DNA of 64,000 bases from Nonomuraea fuscirosea. Its GTDB lineage: Bacteria > Actinomycetota > Actinomycetes > Streptosporangiales > Streptosporangiaceae. Of this stretch, positions 32,268-40,810 are shown piece after piece (the stretch's first letter is position 1; every line of letters begins with the position of its first letter). The notes beneath the pieces are model-generated. The model did not search any database. It had not been told where the DNA came from and saw nothing but the letters and a program-made list of their open reading frames with translations. The stretch covers positions 186,001 through 250,000 of the forward strand of contig NZ_PVNG01000011.1 in assembly GCF_003001935.1 (NCBI RefSeq), given 5' to 3'. Position numbers and translations under genes: made by a program.

Positions 32268-34541
32268 TCACAGGGCTTGGAGGAGGGCGCGCAGCTCGGT
32301 GATCTGCTGGGGTTCGGCGATCCCGTCCCACGGCGAGAGCGCGGCCAGCCCGGCGTCCTGGTGCTCGGCCGCCCGGTCCCCGCGCAGCCGCCCCAGGTGC
32401 AGGTGGGCCAGCGCGGTGCTCACCCCGAACGGCGGCAGCCGCGGCTCGGCCTCCTCCAGCAGCGCCACCACGGACTCGGCCGCGTGCCCAGGATCCTCCA
32501 GCAGCACCCCGGCCCGCTGCACCAGGCAGCGCGCCCTGCCGGTCTCGTCCGCGGTCTCCGTGTAGAGCCGTTCGGCCTGCTCCAGGTGGGAGCGGGCGTC
32601 GAAGCCCTGGCCCAGGTAGTGGTGGGTGAGCGCGAGCAGCTCGTGCGCGTGCGCCTGCGCGCCGGGGTCGCCGGCCCGCCCGGCCAGGTCGAGGGCGCGG
32701 AACAGCACGGCCCTGGCGTCGGCGTACAGGCTGCGCGCCTCGGGGGCCCGGCCGTCGTGGTCGAACGTCTGCCCCTTGCGCATGAGGAGCGCCGCCACGT
32801 TGGTCATCCTGATCGCGTGCCCGGTGACGTCGCCGCCGGACAGCGCCTGCCCGTACCGTACGAGCGCGGACTCCACGGCGGTGAACTCGTCGCCGCCCGC
32901 CAGCAACAGCGCGGCGTGCTCCAGGTGCAGCTCGGCCGGCCACGACTCCACCCTGACGCGCAGCTCGGCCGCCCGGGTGAAGTGCTGGCGCGCCTTGCGC
33001 GGATCTCCCCAGGTGAGCTGGATCGCGCACTGGCGCAGCTCGGCGGTGGCCTGCACGCGCTCGTCCCCGAGCGCCTTCGCGGCCGCGGACAGCGCGGCCG
33101 CCGCCCGCAGCCGGTCCTCGTGCCGCTGTTCGAGCCGGAACCAGGCCTCCAGGCCGTCCGCGATCCGCCCGAGCGCGCGGGCGGTCTGGCGTCCTGGCTC
33201 GGCGCCGGCCAGGACCTGGAGCAGCACCCTGTCCTCCATCGCGAACCAGGTCCTGGCCTCGTCGGCGGGCAGCCGGGCGGCGTAGGCGGCGGCCTGCTCG
33301 GCGAAGTGCTCGACCAGGCGGCGCCAGGCGGCGTTCTCCTGCGGCGTCCCGGCCGCGCCGCTGTCCCTGAACGCGCCGGTCACCCTGACCCGCGTCATCC
33401 GTACGTTCTCCACCAGCCCGAAGTCCGCCAGCTCGGTGATCGCGTCGCCGGCGGAGGGCACCCCGAGCAGCGCGGCGGCGGCCTGGTGGTCGACCTCGGC
33501 GATCGGCAGCCCGGCCAGCAGGATGAACAACTGCTTGGCCGTGGGCCGCAACTGCTTGATGCTCAGGTTGAGCACGAAGTCGAGCGTCTTGTCGATGGAC
33601 AGGTTCCGCAGGTCGTCCACCAGCGACCGCAGCGGCACGTTGGGGTTGCCGGCCAGCCAGCGGCCCACCCTGACGATCTCCAGGGGGCTGCCCAGGCAGG
33701 CGTCCACCAGCAGCGCGAGCGCCTTGGGGTCCTGGGTCACGCGGTCGTCGCCGATGTGGCGGGCCAGCAGCGCCCGCCCGGCCTCCGGCGCGAGCGGGCC
33801 GAGCTGGATCGGCTCCGCGTGCTGCGGCAGCTCGTCGGAGAGCGTGCCCGCCACCACGATGTGCGCGCCGGGCACCCTGGTCGGCAGCCAGTCGACCTGG
33901 CTCCACGTGCTGACGTTGTCGAGCAGGAGCACGCAGCCGGTGCCGTTGAGCGCCTCGATCACCTGCGCGGTGGCGTCCTGCGGCTCCTGGATGCCGCCCG
34001 GCGGCCGGTTGAGCGTGCGCAGCACCCGCTGCGCCACGCTCAGAGCCGTCTCCGGATGTTTCCTGTCGGGGCCGCGCAGGTCGGCGTAACGCTGCTTGCG
34101 GGCCTCGCCGGCCAGGTCCCAGACGGCGCTGATCGCCACGGAGGAGGTGCCCGAGCCCATCGCGCCCTGCACCACGACCAGGCCGCGTTCCAGGGCCAGG
34201 TCCTTGACCTGCTGGAGCTCGGCGTCCCGGCCCACCAGGCCGTCCGGCCGGTCGGGGAAGGGCATGGGGGCCAGGGCGGGGCGGGCTGGGCGTTCGCGGC
34301 GGCGGCGGACGAGATGGGTGATCCAGCCGGCCGCGATCGGGAGGGGCAGCGCGAGGATCGCCAGCAGCCAGGTCGGCAGGTCGCCCGCGAGCTGCTTGAT
34401 CAGCTCCTCCTGGAACAGCAGGAAGGTGCCGCCCGCCGTCACCAGCCCGCCCAGGCCGAGCTCGGGCAGGTGCGCCGTGGCCCGCCGGTGCCACCGCGAC
34501 AGCCGGAAACCCAGCCGGTCCTTCCGCGAGATGTCCGTCAC
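32268..34541 (-). CDS. STAND/NB-ARC-like protein with TPR-like repeats and degenerate P-loop
   Basis: 757 residues, GTG start. Two membrane helices lie at about 28-43 and 55-78 (PTWLLAILALPLPIAAGWIT). The NTPase region begins GLVGRDAELQQVKDLALERG, and the P-loop LVVVQGAMGSGTSSVA (about 121-136) has Thr where Lys is required. The Walker B-like GCVLLLDNVSTW follows, and then helical repeats to the end (AHAHELLALTHHYLGQGFDA). Related proteins are signal-transducing ATPases. Loss of the Lys suggests weak or no ATP hydrolysis. It follows an ABC importer on the same strand after 46 bases. Confidence 0.75.
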   Translation of the reverse strand: MTDISRKDRLGFRLSRWHRRATAHLPELGLGGLVTAGGTFLLFQEELIKQLAGDLPTWLLAILALPLPIAAGWITHLVRRRRERPARPALAPMPFPDRPDGLVGRDAELQQVKDLALERGLVVVQGAMGSGTSSVAISAVWDLAGEARKQRYADLRGPDRKHPETALSVAQRVLRTLNRPPGGIQEPQDATAQVIEALNGTGCVLLLDNVSTWSQVDWLPTRVPGAHIVVAGTLSDELPQHAEPIQLGPLAPEAGRALLARHIGDDRVTQDPKALALLVDACLGSPLEIVRVGRWLAGNPNVPLRSLVDDLRNLSIDKTLDFVLNLSIKQLRPTAKQLFILLAGLPIAEVDHQAAAALLGVPSAGDAITELADFGLVENVRMTRVRVTGAFRDSGAAGTPQENAAWRRLVEHFAEQAAAYAARLPADEARTWFAMEDRVLLQVLAGAEPGRQTARALGRIADGLEAWFRLEQRHEDRLRAAAALSAAAKALGDERVQATAELRQCAIQLTWGDPRKARQHFTRAAELRVRVESWPAELHLEHAALLLAGGDEFTAVESALVRYGQALSGGDVTGHAIRMTNVAALLMRKGQTFDHDGRAPEARSLYADARAVLFRALDLAGRAGDPGAQAHAHELLALTHHYLGQGFDARSHLEQAERLYTETADETGRARCLVQRAGVLLEDPGHAAESVVALLEEAEPRLPPFGVSTALAHLHLGRLRGDRAAEHQDAGLAALSPWDGIAEPQQITELRALLQAL

Positions 34542-34587
34542 CGCCGCACCCCCCGCCGGCCCGGCCGGTCCGCACGCGGCCTGCCCG

Positions 34588-36282
34588 TCATCGCCGCACT
34601 CCTCGGGTCAGTCCCCGGTACAGGCGGCGGGCGGTGACGGCGACCACGAGCACCGGCACTGCGGTCGCGATCACCGCCTGCGCCGCCAGCGGGCTCGCGG
34701 CGCTCATGAAGTGGCGGGCCTGCTCCAGCAGGATCAGCGGCAGGTGGTCGCCCGACGGCCAGTTCAGCAGCAGCCCGACGACCGCGTCGTTCCAGACCAG
34801 GACGAACGCCAGCACCCCGGCCAGCACCACGGCGGGCCGCGCCTCGCGGACGACGTGGAACAACTCCCAGCGGTCGCGGGCCAGCATGGGGGCGGGCACC
34901 TGGACGAACGCGTTGTGCAGGACCAGCACGGCCAGCGGGATCACCAGCGCCGCGTGCACGATGGCCAGCGCGGGAGCGGTGCCGATCGGACTCAGCCAGC
35001 GTTGCAGCGGCACGGCGAACGCCTGCGGCGGCAGCGCGGCCAGGGCCACCGACACCAGCAGGACCGGCCGCCAGGCGCGGCGCGGCAGCAGGTGTTCGTG
35101 GGCCAGCACGTACGCGGCCGGCACCGCGGCCAGCAGCACCACGCACACGACCGCGAAGGCCCGCAGGAACGTGGTGCCCAGCGCGGCGGTGAACCCGTCG
35201 TCGGCGAAGGCGTCGGCGTACGAGGAAAGCGTCCACGGCCCGCCGCTCCACCACCCCGACCGGGCGGCGGCGGCCGGCTCACGCAGGGACGTGAGCAGCA
35301 GCGCGACGAACGGCAGCAGCCACAGCGCCGACACCACCGCGCACAGCGGCCACAGGCGCCGGCCGCGGGCCGCAGGAGGCGCGGACGCCGGCTCGGACCA
35401 GCTCACCCGCCCGCGCAGCCCGAGCAGCGCCAGCGAGGCCGCCCCCGCCACCACCAGCGACATCAGCACCGCGAGCGCCGCGGCCCCGGCGTCGCCCAGG
35501 TCGTCGTTGTGCCGCCACCAGAACAGCCCGCCGCCCTCGACCAGCGCCTGCATCGACCCGGGCGCGCCCATCAGTACCAGGTCGAACACGCGGGCCGCCG
35601 CCACCAGCGCGAACACGTACGCCAGCGCGGCAGGACCGGCGAGCGCGGGCAGCACCACGGACCAGATCCGGCGCCGCCGGGTCACGCCGAACGCCCTGGC
35701 CATCCGCAGCAGCCCGGCCGGCAGTCGCGCCAGGGCCTCGTGGAAGACCAGGAACGCGATCCCGGCCCACTGCCAGACGAACGCCAGCCCGAGCACCAGC
35801 CAGATCCAGCCGGGACCGAGGAAGGGCGTGTCGGAGCCGAGCAGGGCGGCGGCCAGCCCGCGGTGGTGGCTGGTGTCGAACAGCAGCCGGAAGATCGCCC
35901 CCGTGGTGAGCGGCGAGACCACGGCCGGCAGGACCAGGACGACGCGCAGCACCCGGCCGGGCAGCGGGCCCGCGTTCCTGGCCAGCCAGGCCAGGCCCAG
36001 CCCGACGGCGCAGACGACCAGGACCAGCACCCACCACAGCAGCGTGTTGCCGAGCGCCTGCCAGGCCGCGGCGTCGCTCAGCACGCCGGACCACGCGCCC
36101 GGCTCCGAGAAGCTGATGCCCACGGTCACCAGCAGCGGGGCCAGGATGACGCCCGCCGACAGCAGCACCGCGAGCAGCAGGTAGAGGAAGGCGTGCCGGC
36201 GGCTGAGCCGGTGCCCGACAGCCGGCACCCCCGCGTCGTGGTGCGGCGCCACCTCGAACAGGAACGCGTTCCGGCCGCTCAC
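34588..36282 (-). CDS. ABC importer permease, two permease halves fused
   Basis: 564 residues from GTG 36282, which overlaps the stop of the binding-protein gene (GTGA). Each half has about six helices. The first contains the coupling loop EALARLPAGLLRMARAFGVT (about 207-226), the second NAFVQVPAPMLARDRWELFH (about 465-484), which is the cytoplasmic loop that touches the ATPase. Two fused halves in one chain are known for FbpB-type iron and some sugar importers. The binding protein and a degenerate ATPase are encoded just upstream. Confidence 0.85.
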   Translation of the reverse strand: MSGRNAFLFEVAPHHDAGVPAVGHRLSRRHAFLYLLLAVLLSAGVILAPLLVTVGISFSEPGAWSGVLSDAAAWQALGNTLLWWVLVLVVCAVGLGLAWLARNAGPLPGRVLRVVLVLPAVVSPLTTGAIFRLLFDTSHHRGLAAALLGSDTPFLGPGWIWLVLGLAFVWQWAGIAFLVFHEALARLPAGLLRMARAFGVTRRRRIWSVVLPALAGPAALAYVFALVAAARVFDLVLMGAPGSMQALVEGGGLFWWRHNDDLGDAGAAALAVLMSLVVAGAASLALLGLRGRVSWSEPASAPPAARGRRLWPLCAVVSALWLLPFVALLLTSLREPAAAARSGWWSGGPWTLSSYADAFADDGFTAALGTTFLRAFAVVCVVLLAAVPAAYVLAHEHLLPRRAWRPVLLVSVALAALPPQAFAVPLQRWLSPIGTAPALAIVHAALVIPLAVLVLHNAFVQVPAPMLARDRWELFHVVREARPAVVLAGVLAFVLVWNDAVVGLLLNWPSGDHLPLILLEQARHFMSAASPLAAQAVIATAVPVLVVAVTARRLYRGLTRGVRR

Positions 36283-37523
36283 CCGACGCCCTCCCCTGCG
36301 GCGGCCACGATCTTGTCGCGGGCGGCCGCGGCGGCTCGCGCGGGCGCCGCCGCCTCCGCCGCGACCTCGGTGAACAGCTCGGTGAGCACCCGCCACAACC
36401 CCCTGCCGTCCCCGCCCTCCAGCGGCCCGATGAGCCGGTCGGACAGGTCGTAGTGGCGGTTCGCCCCCTGGTTCAGCTCTTCCGCGGGCCCGCGCAGCAG
36501 CGGGTGGGACGGCACGCTGAACGGCGTCAGGAAGCCGCCGTCGTCGACCCAGGCGGTCAGCTCGTCCCGCTCACCCGGCTCGCGCGGCCTGGTCAGCCAG
36601 TCGACGAAGGTGACGGCGTCGGGCCCGCCGCCGCGCATGGCCACCGCCACGTCGCCGCCGACCACGAGCGGCGGCGCCTTGCCCTGGTGGGCGGGGAAGC
36701 GGAAGTGCCCGGCCACGTTCACGCCGCCGTGCAGCTCGATGACCGGCAGCGCGAAGTCGGGCGCGGCGACCAGGTCGGCGGTGCGGTAAGTGAAGACGTC
36801 GAGGATGGAGTCGTGGAACTGCAGGGTCAGCGCCCGCCGCCCCTGCTCGGGGGTGAACGCCGCGCGCCAGATGTCGGCGAGCAGCGTGAGCGCCTCGGTC
36901 ACCTGGGGCACGCCCCACCAGTCCGCGTTGCCGCGCCCGGCGGGCGGGAAGAGCCCGTCGTACACCTCGGGGGCGTAGGCGAGCAGGACGTTCTCGAACC
37001 AGTCGCTGAGCACCCACCCGTCGGCCGCCCCGATCGCCAGCGTGCCCGGCGCCGGCCTCCAGGTGGCCAGGTCGGCGGGCCGCGCCTGCTCGCCTGCGCG
37101 GTGCCACACGAGCGACTTGTGCGCGAGCTTGAACCAGGTGCCGAGCTCCTCCCCGCTCCCGTACGGCGTCACGAGCCGCCGCCAGAACCCGGGCTGCGGG
37201 TGACCGCCCTCCCTGGGCCGGACGCGGGGGCGTACGAGAGGATCGAAGAGCAGCCCCAGCCGGGGGATGACCGCCACGTCGGGGATGACGTCCTGGGCGG
37301 GCCCGCGCAGCAGGGCACTGATGTTGTCGCCGGCCGAGTAGACGCTGACGGGCCTCCTGAACCGCTCCACGAACGCGTCCACCACCCGCCGGAACCGGCC
37401 TAACTCCGCCCCGCTCCAGACCACCGCGACGCGCAGCGGCGGCTGCGCCGCGCAGCCCGCCAGCGCGACGCCCGACACGACGCCCGGCACGGTGGCGAGC
37501 AGCGCCCTACGGCTGAGCGGCAT
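36279..37523 (-). CDS. Substrate-binding lipoprotein of an ABC importer
   Basis: 414 residues. It starts MPLSRRALLATVPGVVSGVALAGCAAQ: a twin-arginine-like SRRALL followed by a lipobox (LAGC), so it is exported and lipid-anchored. The body (RVAVVWSGAELGRFRRVVDAF, then VFTYRTADLVAAPDFALPVI) fits the sugar-type (family 1) extracellular binding proteins. It is translated with the permease (four-base overlap) and overlaps the ATPase gene by 17 bases at its 5' end, so the three form an operon. Ligand unknown. Confidence 0.85.
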   Translation of the reverse strand: MPLSRRALLATVPGVVSGVALAGCAAQPPLRVAVVWSGAELGRFRRVVDAFVERFRRPVSVYSAGDNISALLRGPAQDVIPDVAVIPRLGLLFDPLVRPRVRPREGGHPQPGFWRRLVTPYGSGEELGTWFKLAHKSLVWHRAGEQARPADLATWRPAPGTLAIGAADGWVLSDWFENVLLAYAPEVYDGLFPPAGRGNADWWGVPQVTEALTLLADIWRAAFTPEQGRRALTLQFHDSILDVFTYRTADLVAAPDFALPVIELHGGVNVAGHFRFPAHQGKAPPLVVGGDVAVAMRGGGPDAVTFVDWLTRPREPGERDELTAWVDDGGFLTPFSVPSHPLLRGPAEELNQGANRHYDLSDRLIGPLEGGDGRGLWRVLTELFTEVAAEAAAPARAAAAARDKIVAAAGEGVG

Positions 37524-38145
37524 CGGCGATCTCCCAGTAGTGAGAGGGGGAGGCGAGGCTGGCCACCCTGGTCCTGTCGTCGGTGACGACGAGCACCGCG
37601 AGCCCGGGATCGGCGCCCAGGGCGCCGCTCACGGCGGCGTGGCAGGGCCCGCAGCCCGTGCGGTCCTCGATCACCATCACCTTCACCGGCAGCAGCCGGC
37701 ACAGGGCGCGGGCCAGCGCGACGCTCAGCCGCTCGTCGTGGGCCAGTTCGTGCGGTCGTGAGCGGAGAAAGCCCTGGATGTCCAGCCGCCTGGCCATGTA
37801 CGCGATCCGCCCGTGCACGAACGACGGGGCCAGGTCGTCGCGGGCGGCCAGTGCCAGGTTCCGCTCGACGGTCAGGTGCGGCAGCAGCCCGGCGTTCGCC
37901 GGGACGAGCCCGATCTCGCGCTCCGCCGGCAGCCGCATGGTGATCTCCTCGCCGCCGACCAGGATCCGGCCGCCGAGGGGCATCTCCAGGCCGAGCAGCA
38001 GATCGGTGAACGCGTCGGCCTCGGCGGCGTCGGCGGCCACCACCACGGCGGTCTGGCCGGGGTCGAGCGTCAGCGGATCCGGCGTCAACCGGCGCCGGGT
38101 CCCGCGCGGGTCCCAGGTGAGGCCGGTGATCTCCAGAAGTGACAC
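37507..38145 (-). CDS. Degenerate ABC ATPase subunit (pseudo-ATPase)
   Basis: 212 residues with the backbone of an importer ATPase but without its catalytic residues. The Walker A position reads VVVAADAAEADAFTDLLLGL, with no GxGKST. The Q-loop region IGLVPANAGLLPHLTVERNL has Ala for Gln. The signature region is AHDERLSVALARALCRLLPV instead of LSGGQ. Walker B reads VKVMVIEDRTG, and the H-loop TDDRT has no His. The reading frame is intact and operon-linked, so this is not ordinary decay. It may be a structural or regulatory partner that needs another ATPase. Confidence 0.75.
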   Translation of the reverse strand: MSLLEITGLTWDPRGTRRRLTPDPLTLDPGQTAVVVAADAAEADAFTDLLLGLEMPLGGRILVGGEEITMRLPAEREIGLVPANAGLLPHLTVERNLALAARDDLAPSFVHGRIAYMARRLDIQGFLRSRPHELAHDERLSVALARALCRLLPVKVMVIEDRTGCGPCHAAVSGALGADPGLAVLVVTDDRTRVASLASPSHYWEIADAAQP

Positions 38146-38221
38146 GTGTGCAACCGCCGTGGTCTCGCCCTGTCATCCGCACTTGACGTTTTCACAGTCG
38201 GTGGATCACGGCAACGTGATT

Positions 38222-38317
38222 GCCCGATCCCGCTACGTGCACACGGGCCGATCCCGCTGCGGGCTCGCGGGCCGGTCGCGCGATGGGTGCGCCGGCCGAC
38301 CCCGCTACATGATCGGG
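38222..38317. repeat. 24-bp tandem repeat, four copies, entering a gene end
   Basis: Units start at 38222, 38246, 38270 and 38294. Consensus begins GGCCGATCCCGCTAC; units 1, 2 and 4 are closest, unit 3 has drifted. The fourth unit contains the stop codon and last codons of the hydrolase gene on the reverse strand, so the array looks like outward duplication of that gene's 3' end. Confidence 0.85.
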
Positions 38318-38913
38318 TGCGCTCTGGGGAAGTGGGCGCGGAACCAGTCCGTGGCGTGACCGGCCACCGCGTCCAGCGCGCCGGGCTCCTCGAACAGGTG
38401 GGTGGCGCCGGGCACGACCGTGATCCGGCTCTCGACCGCCAGACGTTCCTGCGCCAGCTCGTTCAGCTCCATCACCACCGGGTCCCTGCCGCCCACGACG
38501 AGCAGCGTCGGCGCGCGTACCGCCGCCAGCCTGGGCCCGGCCAGGTCGGGCCGGCCGCCGCGCGAGACGATCGCGGCGACGTCGTTGCCGGGCGTGGCCG
38601 CCGCCCACAGGGCCGCCGCCGCCCCGGTGCTGGCGCCGAAGTAGCCGATGGGCAGGCACGCCGCCTCGGGTTGCTCACGCGCCCACGCGGTACGTTCCAG
38701 CAGCCGCCCGGCCAGCAGGCCGATGTCGAAGACGTTCGCCCGGTCGGCCTCCTCCTCCGGGGTGAGCAGGTCGAACAGCAGCGTGCCCAGCCCGGCCTCG
38801 TTGAGCGCGCCGGCCACGTACCGGTTGCGCGGGCTGTGCCGGCCGCTGCCGCTGCCGTGGGCGAACAGCACCAGGCCCTGCGCCGCGTCAGGAACGATCA
38901 GATCGCCGGACAT
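38305..38913 (-). CDS. Alpha/beta hydrolase (dienelactone-hydrolase-like)
   Basis: 202 residues from ATG 38913, preceded by GAGAGGTGGG; GTG 38922 is a less likely start. VLFAHGSGSGRHSPRN is the oxyanion loop region, GYFGASTGAAAALWA carries the nucleophile Ser in GxSxG, LLVVGGRDPVV holds the acid, and GATHLFEEPGALD the His. Such small hydrolases act on esters or lactones; the substrate is unknown. The C-terminal codons lie in a repeat array. Confidence 0.85.
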   Translation of the reverse strand: MSGDLIVPDAAQGLVLFAHGSGSGRHSPRNRYVAGALNEAGLGTLLFDLLTPEEEADRANVFDIGLLAGRLLERTAWAREQPEAACLPIGYFGASTGAAAALWAAATPGNDVAAIVSRGGRPDLAGPRLAAVRAPTLLVVGGRDPVVMELNELAQERLAVESRITVVPGATHLFEEPGALDAVAGHATDWFRAHFPRAHPIM

Positions 38914-38995
38914 CCGTCCCACCTCTCTCGCCGCACGCTGCCGCTACCCGGTTACGGACAGCTCTATCAGCCGCCTAGCTGGGCATTTATTCGAT

Positions 38996-40189
38996 ATGGA
39001 GACCGAAACCGGGCGCCAACCCGCACCGGCCGGTTCCCCGCTCGAACGCATCGTCTCAGGCGGGGCGTCGGCGCTCGGGCTCGTGCGCAGCATGGGGATC
39101 GGGCGCTGGCTGCGCATGGAGCGGGAGGTGCTGGCCCAGACGGTCAAGGTGACCGGCGCGTGCGTGCTCGGGTGGTGGCTGGCCGCGTACGTGCTCCATC
39201 TGGACCTGCCGGTGCTCGTGCCCGTCGGCGTGCTGCTGACGGTGTCGGCGACCGCCTACAGCACGCTGGTACGGGGAGCCCAGCAGGTCATGGCCGTCGT
39301 CGTGGGCGTGGCCGGGGCCACCGCGCTGGTCTGGCTGATGGGCGTCAACGCGGTGACGCTGGCCGTGCTCGTGGTGGCCGGCCTGGTGGTGTCGCGGCTG
39401 CTCAACCTGCCCGCCCAGAACGTGCAGATCCCGATCTCGGCGCTGCTGGTCTTCGCCCTGGGCAGCAGGTACGGCTTCGAACGCCTCGCGGACGTGCTCC
39501 TCGGCGCGGCCATCGGCATCGCGGCCAACCTCCTGGTCGCGCCCCCGCGCTACGTGGACAAGGCGGGCAAGGAGCTGTGCGGCCTGTCCGCCGAGCTGGG
39601 CGACCTGGCCGACGACATCTCGCGCGGGCTGCGGGAGGGGTGGGACGCGGAGACGGCCCGCGAGTGGCTGGATCGGGCGAGGACGCTCTCGCAGCGGCTT
39701 GAGGACACGGAGCAGGCCGCCGAGCAGGCGGCGGAGTCGGTACGCCTGTCGCTGCGCCGCCGCCGCTTCGACCGCAGCCTGAACCAGGTGGCCGAGGCCG
39801 CCACCTGCCTCGACCATGCCTGTCACCAGCTCAGGAGCCTGGCCAGGGGCCTGGTCGACCTCATCGCCGGGGTCCGCGGCCTGCCGGGCGAGCGCGGGGC
39901 CGACCTGCCCGAGGCGCTGGCGGACGAGCTGGCGGCGCTGGCGCGCGTCTTCCGCGGCTTCGGGGCGCTGCAGGTCGGCCGGGGCCGGCGGGAGGACCTG
40001 GCGGATCTGCGCGCCGCCCTGAAGGAAGGGGAATGGCAGCAGCAGCGGCTGGCGACGACGTTCCGGCAGACCAGGCACGCGGAGCTGGGCCTGCTGCAGG
40101 GCGCGCTGCTGGACGCCTGCGCGCGCATCCGTCACGAGTTCGACCCGGACGACGGCCCGCACACCGCCGCCTTCCCGACGCATGATTGA
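38996..40189 (+). CDS. FUSC family (aromatic acid exporter-like) membrane protein
   Basis: 397 residues from ATG 38996 (METETGRQPAP); the longer open frame upstream is not protein-like. A six-helix N-terminal half (about 50-185) includes VTGACVLGWWLAAYVL and QQVMAVVVGVAGATALVWLM with the FUSC-type pattern, then QIPISALLVFALGSRYGFER. The C-terminal half is cytoplasmic and helical (SVRLSLRRRRFDRSLNQVAE). Family members are proposed to export aromatic acids or other weak acids. The SET-domain gene follows after three bases. Confidence 0.85.
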   Translation: METETGRQPAPAGSPLERIVSGGASALGLVRSMGIGRWLRMEREVLAQTVKVTGACVLGWWLAAYVLHLDLPVLVPVGVLLTVSATAYSTLVRGAQQVMAVVVGVAGATALVWLMGVNAVTLAVLVVAGLVVSRLLNLPAQNVQIPISALLVFALGSRYGFERLADVLLGAAIGIAANLLVAPPRYVDKAGKELCGLSAELGDLADDISRGLREGWDAETAREWLDRARTLSQRLEDTEQAAEQAAESVRLSLRRRRFDRSLNQVAEAATCLDHACHQLRSLARGLVDLIAGVRGLPGERGADLPEALADELAALARVFRGFGALQVGRGRREDLADLRAALKEGEWQQQRLATTFRQTRHAELGLLQGALLDACARIRHEFDPDDGPHTAAFPTHD

Positions 40190-40192
40190 CCC

Positions 40193-40702
40193 ATGCTGGA
40201 ACCCCCGGACCACGACTGCCGGCTCCACCCGCACCTGGAGGTACGGCCTTCGCGCATCGAGGGCACGGGCCTGTTCGCCACCGCCGCCATCCCCGCCGGC
40301 ACCGTCGTCTCCCGGATGGGCGGACGCCTGGTGGACGACGCCGGCCTGCGCCGGCTGCTCGCCGCGCCCGGATACGTCGACACCATCACGGTCGACACCG
40401 ATCGCCACCTGGTCCTGCCGCCCGGCCGCCCCATCGGCAAGAGCAACCACAGCTGCGATCCGAACCTGTGGTGGACCGGTCCCTACACCCTGGCCGCCCG
40501 CCGCGACCTGGCCCCCGGCGACGAGGTCACCAACGACTACGCCACCAGCACCGCCGATCCCGGCTTCGTCCTCGACTGCCGGTGCGGCACGGCGCTCTGC
40601 CGGGGCCGGGTCACGGGGGAGGACTGGCGCCGCCCCGAGCTGCACGAGCGTTACGGCGAGCACTGGGTGCCGGCGTTGCTGCGGCTCATCGCCAGGGCCT
40701 GA
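40193..40702 (+). CDS. SET domain protein (putative protein lysine methyltransferase)
   Basis: 169 residues. It starts with LEVRPSRIEGTGLFATAAIP, the SET-I beginning. The SAM/knot motif is GKSNHSCDPNLWW (about 82-94), then GDEVTNDYATST (about 110-121, the catalytic Tyr region). A post-SET-like tail CRCGTALCRG (about 129-138) has three Cys for a zinc site. The complete set of motifs suggests an active methyltransferase. SET proteins are rare in actinobacteria and their targets unknown. It is three bases from the FUSC gene, so they are probably co-transcribed. Confidence 0.88.
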   Translation: MLEPPDHDCRLHPHLEVRPSRIEGTGLFATAAIPAGTVVSRMGGRLVDDAGLRRLLAAPGYVDTITVDTDRHLVLPPGRPIGKSNHSCDPNLWWTGPYTLAARRDLAPGDEVTNDYATSTADPGFVLDCRCGTALCRGRVTGEDWRRPELHERYGEHWVPALLRLIARA

Positions 40703-40810
40703 GCACGGGCTACTCACGCCGCCGCTGCTCATCGCCGGGGGCCTGAACGTGAGCACGAGGTACGGCTCATCTCGCACACCCATGACGCCGGTGCCTGGCA
40801 TACTGCTCGG

